A stretch of DNA of 64,000 nucleotides from Polytrichum commune (lineage: Eukaryota > Streptophyta > Polytrichopsida > Polytrichales > Polytrichaceae), in the NCBI GenBank assembly GCA_950295325.1, contig OX485805.1, forward strand, positions 6,200,501 through 6,264,500, written 5' to 3'. Numbering within the stretch: position 1 is the first letter of the stretch; each line of letters opens with the position of its first letter. Positions 58,738-64,000 of this stretch are shown one piece after another. A model generated the notes under the pieces. It ran no database searches. It was not told where the DNA came from and saw nothing but the letters and a program-made list of their open reading frames with translations. A program made the translations under genes and the position numbers.

Positions 58738-59458
58738 TTTGCTTCACACCCTCAAACCTTCAACAATCCCCGGATTCTTTCCTCCGGAATTCTACCCGCT
58801 AATCACTTCGGAATCCCAACAAACCAACTGTTGGTGACTCGGAAAGGCAACTCACCCCTTGTTCTCTCAACAATGCCGCTCGCGCAAATGGCTCAGAGAA
58901 GAGGAAAATTTCTCGTAAGTACTCTCTCTCTCTCCTCCTCACGGGTCTGGTTCCGTAACCGTTTCCTCCGCAATCGTTCGAAGTCCGTTGTAACCGCCTC
59001 CCGGTCCGGACGCTCCAGACCAGACCGTTCCTAAACGGTCTTCCCTGGTCAATATCCGGTCCGGCCAAAGTGTCCGTTTTAACCATTTTAACGCGTAAGG
59101 CGGATGCCTAGAACCTTATTTCTTAAAACAACTAACATACCCTAGGAAACCCTACTTTAATAACAACCTCAGGGTATTATCCAGGTATTAATCCGGTTAG
59201 GAAGCCAATCCGGACTTCCGTGGATTTTTGGGCTCCCACAACTGAAGCCGGCTGGTTGGGCTCTTGGGATGGTGTAAGCACTTAGGTAGTGACTGACTTA
59301 GTTAGAGGGAGAAAGGGGGTGTGGAAGGGTAGTTAAGGCTTGGATTCGAGGGTGTTTGGCCACAAGTTGTGGTTTTCCCAACATCATTAGTTCTTAGGTT
59401 TGGAATGTTGTGTGAGGAATCCATGAGTAATGGGTTAGGCATGAGTGGAAAACATTAA

Positions 59459-59476
59459 AGGCATTTTTCAATGCTT
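59459..59476 (+). other. Conserved stem-loop, LTR H
   Basis: AGGCATT, loop TTTC, AATGCTT; five Watson-Crick pairs (GCATT with AATGC), a G-T pair and a closing A-T. Two stem positions differ from copy A with both partners changed. Confidence 0.65.
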
Positions 59477-59734
59477 GTATCTCTTATAATGGAATAAAGC
59501 TCATGTAGTGACATTGCATTGGGAGTCGGAACAATCTCAAAGGAGTACAAGGCATTAGTAGCGGAGTGTGAGTCACACTTCCTCACCTGGATTACAACGC
59601 TCAAGGGTGGGGTTTTGTGGCTGACATCCAACCACTAGATGTTGGAACCATACACAACATATTAGGTCATATTTCACATTGATGGGATTTGTAACCATCT
59701 ACATAAGTAGTGGTAGCACAACTTGATCCTAGTG

Positions 59735-60090
59735 GTGCTCACCATAAGGCATGTGGGTGTTATTTAGTTCATATTTTTATGTTCTCCAAATTCTACCTAT
59801 TAGATACACGTGCAACAAAACTCATGTTGCATTCGCAAATCTACAATGAAACATTTGCAAAAACTGGATTGCAAAATTGGAAATGCATGTGTGTTGATTT
59901 CTTAAGTGGATACATAGGTCTTCCCAATCATGTTCAATATTGAGTGTAGAGTAGTTTATAATACTTGCAGATGTAGTCCAATCTTTTTTCAACATCTGTC
60001 TTTATGTTGTTTGCTCTTTGATCCTCACTGCACCATCTACCAATCAAATATAGGACTTCGATTAAGAAAACGAGCCACTTAAAATCCATT
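59735..60090 (+). repeat. Dispersed repeat R, copy 4
   Basis: Best match is copy 3 (50735-51100). Shared words include GATCCTCACT, AATCAAATATA and CGATTAAGAAAA.GAGCCAC. No coding capacity. Confidence 0.65.
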
Positions 60091-61725
60091 CACCGTAGTA
60101 ATCATAGTGTTGCTAGAGACAAATTACGCTATGTTGCTTATTGCTATCAATTGGACCATGTGTCCATGTTCTTAATTTGTGCCACTTGATTCTTGCACAT
60201 TAACAAGTATTTCTTGAGAATGGTTTGTTAGACATGAATACATCAAGGTGGAGGCATCGGCTTGGGGAGGGCAAATCCAAGAGCGTACGAACCCATCAAT
60301 AGTTCAACCTCGGCCACTGTAATCCCTCTCTCCCTTCGAGGAGTCAAACAAAAGATTTGGACTACCTAGTTGAAAGTGATTGAGTTCACTTTCCTTGCCA
60401 ATACAAACTTGAATACTACTTATGGTGCGGTTTGAGGCCTTGGAGATTCTTTTAGAACGTAAAAGATAAGGAGGGTCATTTTTTCACATTTGTTCTCTCC
60501 GAGATTAAATACATGAATTACCTATTGTGTAAGCGTGGTACAAGAATTGTGGGTCCGGACTATGGCCACTAGGCTTAGATAGTACTTGCTTAAGGACAAC
60601 ATGGCTTTGTGATTCTTATGTAGTTATCTTTGTGGTCGGTGGATGTGACCAAAAATGACGTACACGTGTTAATATCCGACTTCATTTTGAGAGGAAAGAT
60701 GCATTTGCCCAAACAATGTGAGTGGGTAACTTTTGACCCCTTTCATATAGCACTCATAGAAAAACAAACAAATTGCACTAAGACCTAGCCCACTTAGTTA
60801 ATTATGTATCAACACCATCAAGCAAACCACAAACACGCACAACTTGGAAAAGTGCACACACTTGAGGAGATAAGCATTTTATGAAGTTATTTATTAAAAT
60901 ATAGGCTATATATTGTATGTAATGTCACTTACTATTTGTATTTATGCATTTCTACATCTATTTATGGTACATCTCAAATTTTACCAACAAATGTCAAATT
61001 AATTGTTTGTACATTATAGGACATTAACAAATTTAGTTGGTAAAGAATTACATCAATAGTAAAAAAAGATATAACATTGTGTAATTCCAAATCATAAGCG
61101 ACACTAAATATCATATTTATTGTAGTATTATGAACAACCAAAGGGGAGAATTTGAAAACAAACACATCGTTTATGGTATCCAGTGCCACTTGCTACTTGG
61201 GATATTGCAATGCTATAAATGTTTGGAATGAATATCATTATTTACTAATAAAGGTCAAATAGGTTGTTTGGACATTATTGAGCATAAACGTCTTTCCTAC
61301 ATTTAAATATATATACAAATGTTGTCCCTTTTGTTTTATGCAAAATTGCCCATTAAAAAGATGCAAAGGTCTAAAACGCATGTTTGCGGGGGTTCAGAGT
61401 CCCTTCATCCATCCAACTTGGAAATTAGAGTCTAAGTAAGAAGCTATAGCATGACATTGCTTTGAGTTTAATTTTTTTCTTTTTAAAATCTCTTAAGCAG
61501 CCGGTTATAGGTGCCTCTACTCTAGATTTTGATGATATTCTATTTTGAGATGCCACATTTAGATAATATAAGGTTTCCTGGACGCCGAAAATAAGAAGTG
61601 AATGTTTTCTCTGGAAACGTTGCGCATACATGTCATTGGAGGTGTTCTCTCTTATGACACTACCATCGATGACTAGGTGCATGTCCGTAGAGCCATAGAC
61701 TCAACCTCGTCATCGACGACGTCTA
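60091..61725. other. AT-rich spacer, nothing firmly recognised
   Basis: The minus strand near 60250-60330 reads briefly like protein (GFVRSWICPPQADAS), but stops interrupt it and no family is recognised. Confidence 0.35.
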
Positions 61726-62165
61726 GTGATGTCACTCAATCTCGCTCCTCTTGTGATGCCATTCCAGCTTGTTGAGATGGCACCGTATGATTTTATTGAT
61801 TCGGTCCTCGATTCATATCGAAGTCAATTGGCAAAGTTTTGGCCCGATAAGAAGATCGATCTCATTGATCGACATCAACAGGAACTCTTCAATGCTTACA
61901 AGAGGGAACCTAGCTCCAAGCTCCTCATTGATAAGCATAATTATACAATGTTCTTCAATAAGGGATGGGATGATTTGAAGGGATGCTTTGAGCATTTGCG
62001 AATATTCTGCGGTGGATTGGCAAATGCTTTCGCCAACACAACAAGCGTTGAGTCGGATTTTAACATTTTGAGATGGGAAAAAGATGACTTTTGATAGTCA
62101 ATGATGAACATGACGTTGGAGGGCATCTTTCAAGCCAAGCATGCCGTGTTGTGATGGGAATTCCT
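61726..62165 (+). pseudogene. hAT-like transposase C-terminal remnant
   Basis: A 122-codon frame ends GWDDLKGCFEHLRIFCGGLA, then NTTSVESDFNILRWEKDDF and two stops. The same frame then continues MNMTLEGIFQAKHA. The G/S-rich loop, VESDF..L.WEKD and SLEGI..AK order resembles the C-terminal dimerisation end of hAT-like transposases in plants and oomycetes. N-terminal and catalytic parts were not seen. The stops after KDDF break it. Confidence 0.5.
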
Positions 62166-63270
62166 GTTCAGACTAGGTTCGATGATGGCGTTGGGGCCCA
62201 ATAAAACGAGTTACTAACATTTCTACAACTTACATCACAAAATTTGATTAAATTCGAGGCAATTTGCCACTTTTTATATATTGCCAATTTTGAAGATTTT
62301 GGAAAATCAAAGAGCCTTTCTTTAGTCAACTTCATTGGGCTCTGCTCATTTGATGGTTTGTCACGTAATCATCTTAGATCCTCAAAATAATCAAAAGCCA
62401 CATCCTTATCTACCATTGTTTCTTTGACTTTAGCTTAGTTAACTATAGATTCACTAGTGATTTTTTAATGTCCGTTGCTTTAAGATTTCATTTATTAAGC
62501 TAATACCCATTCTAAAGTTCTTCAACCAACCAAATCATTCACTTCATAACACTTAACTACCACGAAAAGGTTAATTGATAAAAGAATCAATTAAACTCTT
62601 TCACATTGTGTACCACAAAACTTTTTGAATTGTGGGCAAGAGTTGAATGTTCTTTGAATCTCAATGGCAGTTTGTTGGGCATCATCCTGAATTGTTTTGC
62701 ATACATTGCCAATGTTCAACGTCGTATGTTTTTGGTAGATTCTTGAGGTATTGTTGGTTCTTCGATTAAAGTTGGTTTTTTAAAACGAGTTATAGTAGCC
62801 TTGCATTCCACATCAATAGCATTTGTCAAGGTTTCTTCTGTATTGATAATGATGCCCCTATCTTGATATACAATCATAGTTCTTCCAACAGTCATGAACA
62901 ATAGGGTATTCCATATTGCGGTGATTCCCGCTGCATTCTAAACATTGGATGTTGTTTGTAAGCTCATTTGATTTAATCGAGGCAAGAAATGACTGGTATA
63001 AATAACTTCACATTCTAATTCTTCATTGGTAGTAATTACTATTGTTCTTCCCCTCTAACATGACACGTTTGGTTGCGCAAGAAAATGTCATATTCTGCAT
63101 GATATGGTATTTTGGTCTCAAATGTCATACTATCGAGGATTTTCAAGAAAATGGCCTAATTCAATATAAAATATCATTTTTCATATAAAATGAAGATACA
63201 TAAGTGTACAATATGAAGTTTAAAATATATATAGTCCCATGATGTCTTCACCATATCACACATTATAAAA
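62166..63270. other. AT-rich spacer, nothing firmly recognised
   Basis: A 61-codon minus-strand ORF at 62716-62901 has no recognised motif. Confidence 0.35.
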
Positions 63271-63722
63271 TTAAGAATCTATTGTCTTCTGATGATATTT
63301 GTTGATGTTGGAAATTGACATCTTGTTTAATTTATCCATAAAAGATTGCACGTTCATCACATCTACAAATGAAAACTCTAAGGGATGTTTCAATAATAGT
63401 AATTTGGCATACTCACGGGCTTGAGGAAGCTTGACTATTGGTGTTGGTTGGTCATCCAAATCATTCCACTTCATTGGCTCTTCATTCAAATCTAAACCTA
63501 TATGGATTTTTATATTCCATGCCAAATCCACCAACTCAACCGTGTTGTACTCTACATCAACAATTTCCTCTCCTACCAATTGTCAATATTCTTTAATAGG
63601 TTTTTCCTCACCTCCAAGATTCAAAGAGGTTATGAGACTTGCCAATTCATTAGCTACTTCTTTTATTCTTGATTTCTCATGTTCATTATATGTGGCAAAA
63701 TTAACACTCAAATCTGCAAGTT
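63271..63722 (-). pseudogene. Possible pogo/Tigger-like transposase C-terminal remnant
   Basis: Minus-strand reading from about 63722 gives YNEHEKSRIKEVANELASLI, a stop after KPIKEY, then VGEEIVDVEYNTVELVDLAW, LDDQPTPIVKLPQAREYAKL and FMDKLNKMSISNINKYHQKT. Acidic residues followed by a helical ending resemble the C-termini of Tigger-type Tc1/mariner transposases. The DDE part is not present here, so the call is tentative. Confidence 0.4.
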
Positions 63723-63753
63723 AAACCATGGAATCCTCCAATTGTTTCGTATG

Positions 63754-64000
63754 TGTCAGCCCTAAACCCCCACCCTTATGCGTCGTAGTCTGGGTGAGGG
63801 CATGAGGCTCACATATGTTGGACTCATTTTGCTTAACACTGTGCGGTGACTTCCAATGCTCCACAGTGCAAGTATTAAAACATACAACTTTAATTCATTC
63901 GGCATGGAGTTGAAGTATTGAGAAATACTCCACCACCCACCATTAACTTCAACCCAACATCACCCAACAAGTCCCTAGATCCTACCCTCAGCTATAATTA
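63754..64000 (-). mobile_element. LTR J, cut by the window end
   Basis: Begins TGTCAGCCCTAAACCCCCAC, nearly identical to the matching end of LTR G, with CACCCTTATGCGTC and GGGTGAGGGCATGAGG. A stem-loop AAGTATT, loop GAGA, AATACTC lies at 63913-63930. The other end and target duplication are outside the window. Confidence 0.75.
63913..63930 (-). other. Conserved stem-loop, LTR J
   Basis: Six paired positions plus a terminal mismatch. The stem is the A-T variant also seen in copy D. Confidence 0.68.

Larger units (their letters stand above)
52524..59240 (-). mobile_element. Element I: TG..CA element with CCGGA-rich coding DNA
   Basis: Flanked by a perfect ACTGA duplication (52519-52523 and 59241-59245) inside LTR H. 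On minus it starts TGTGGGAGCCCAAAAATCC and ends GTGTGCTCCCACA. Without D and E it is about 3.9 kb. No direct terminal repeats were found, so it behaves as one long LTR-like unit. It carries a long decayed ORF on minus and is dense in CCGGA/TCCGG words throughout. Its 5' end resembles the solo-LTR family (TGTGAGCCCAAAAT). Confidence 0.82.
51408..59626 (+). mobile_element. Solo LTR H, split by element I
   Basis: Begins TGTGAGCCCAATTAGGTGCC, ends GTTTTGTGGCTGACA, and has a perfect duplication TCCAA (51403-51407 and 59627-59631). Without element I and one ACTGA copy it is about 1.5 kb, normal for the family. The ATAAAAAGAGTGAA box and the stem-loop are present. The short ORF is absent. The most diverged member, consistent with being oldest. 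Confidence 0.88.

Overview
The window reads as nuclear DNA of a land plant with a large, transposon-rich genome. Introns have GT..AG ends, intergenic DNA is AT-rich with long microsatellites, and most recognisable content is eukaryotic mobile DNA: long terminal repeats (LTRs), MITEs, a SINE family, and PIF/Harbinger, hAT-like and possible pogo/Tigger-like transposase remnants. The DUF7869-type gene at the left made me think of a non-flowering plant (fern, lycophyte or bryophyte), but I cannot name the organism. No rRNA, tRNA gene, CRISPR array or intact ordinary host gene was seen.

Left arm (1-10.1 kb). Two divergent genes flank a shared intergenic region. The minus-strand gene (1905 leftwards past base 1) has a ParB/DGQHR-like IIDGQH motif and a spliced second exon. 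The plus-strand gene (6943-9871, one intron) is a DUF7869-type putative transposase with CC..CC and CxxC clusters and conserved LDNC and GHTHNDID motifs. The DNA around and between them, plus one intron, holds 22 copies of a 22-bp palindrome whose arms are constant and whose central two bases vary. Nine copies lie in an alternating tandem array. This set is the best candidate for an undescribed system.

10.1-28.8 kb. This is AT-rich DNA with a broken, intron-containing sorbitol dehydrogenase pseudogene (10.7-14.0 kb), two hAT-type MITEs with 8-bp target duplications, foldback elements, a degenerate tandem repeat, a hairpin and one SINE copy.

28.8-64 kb. Nine members (A to H and J) of one LTR family lie here as solo LTRs with TG..CA ends; eight have both ends in the window and show 5-bp target duplications (seven perfect, one with a mismatch). 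A related larger element (I) sits inside H, and D and E sit inside I. Five members carry a short ORF with a conserved KAAGWTLEK core that varies mostly at silent positions. Eight carry an 18-nt stem-loop whose stem changes in compensating pairs. Most also carry a private minisatellite. LTR C interrupts a PIF/Harbinger transposase pseudogene, MITE M3 interrupts a nearby accessory-type ORF, and a 2.8-kb insert of unknown class interrupts an unidentified coding-like region.

No function was tested. Family calls come from recognising motifs by eye, and coordinates of repeats without clear ends are approximate.
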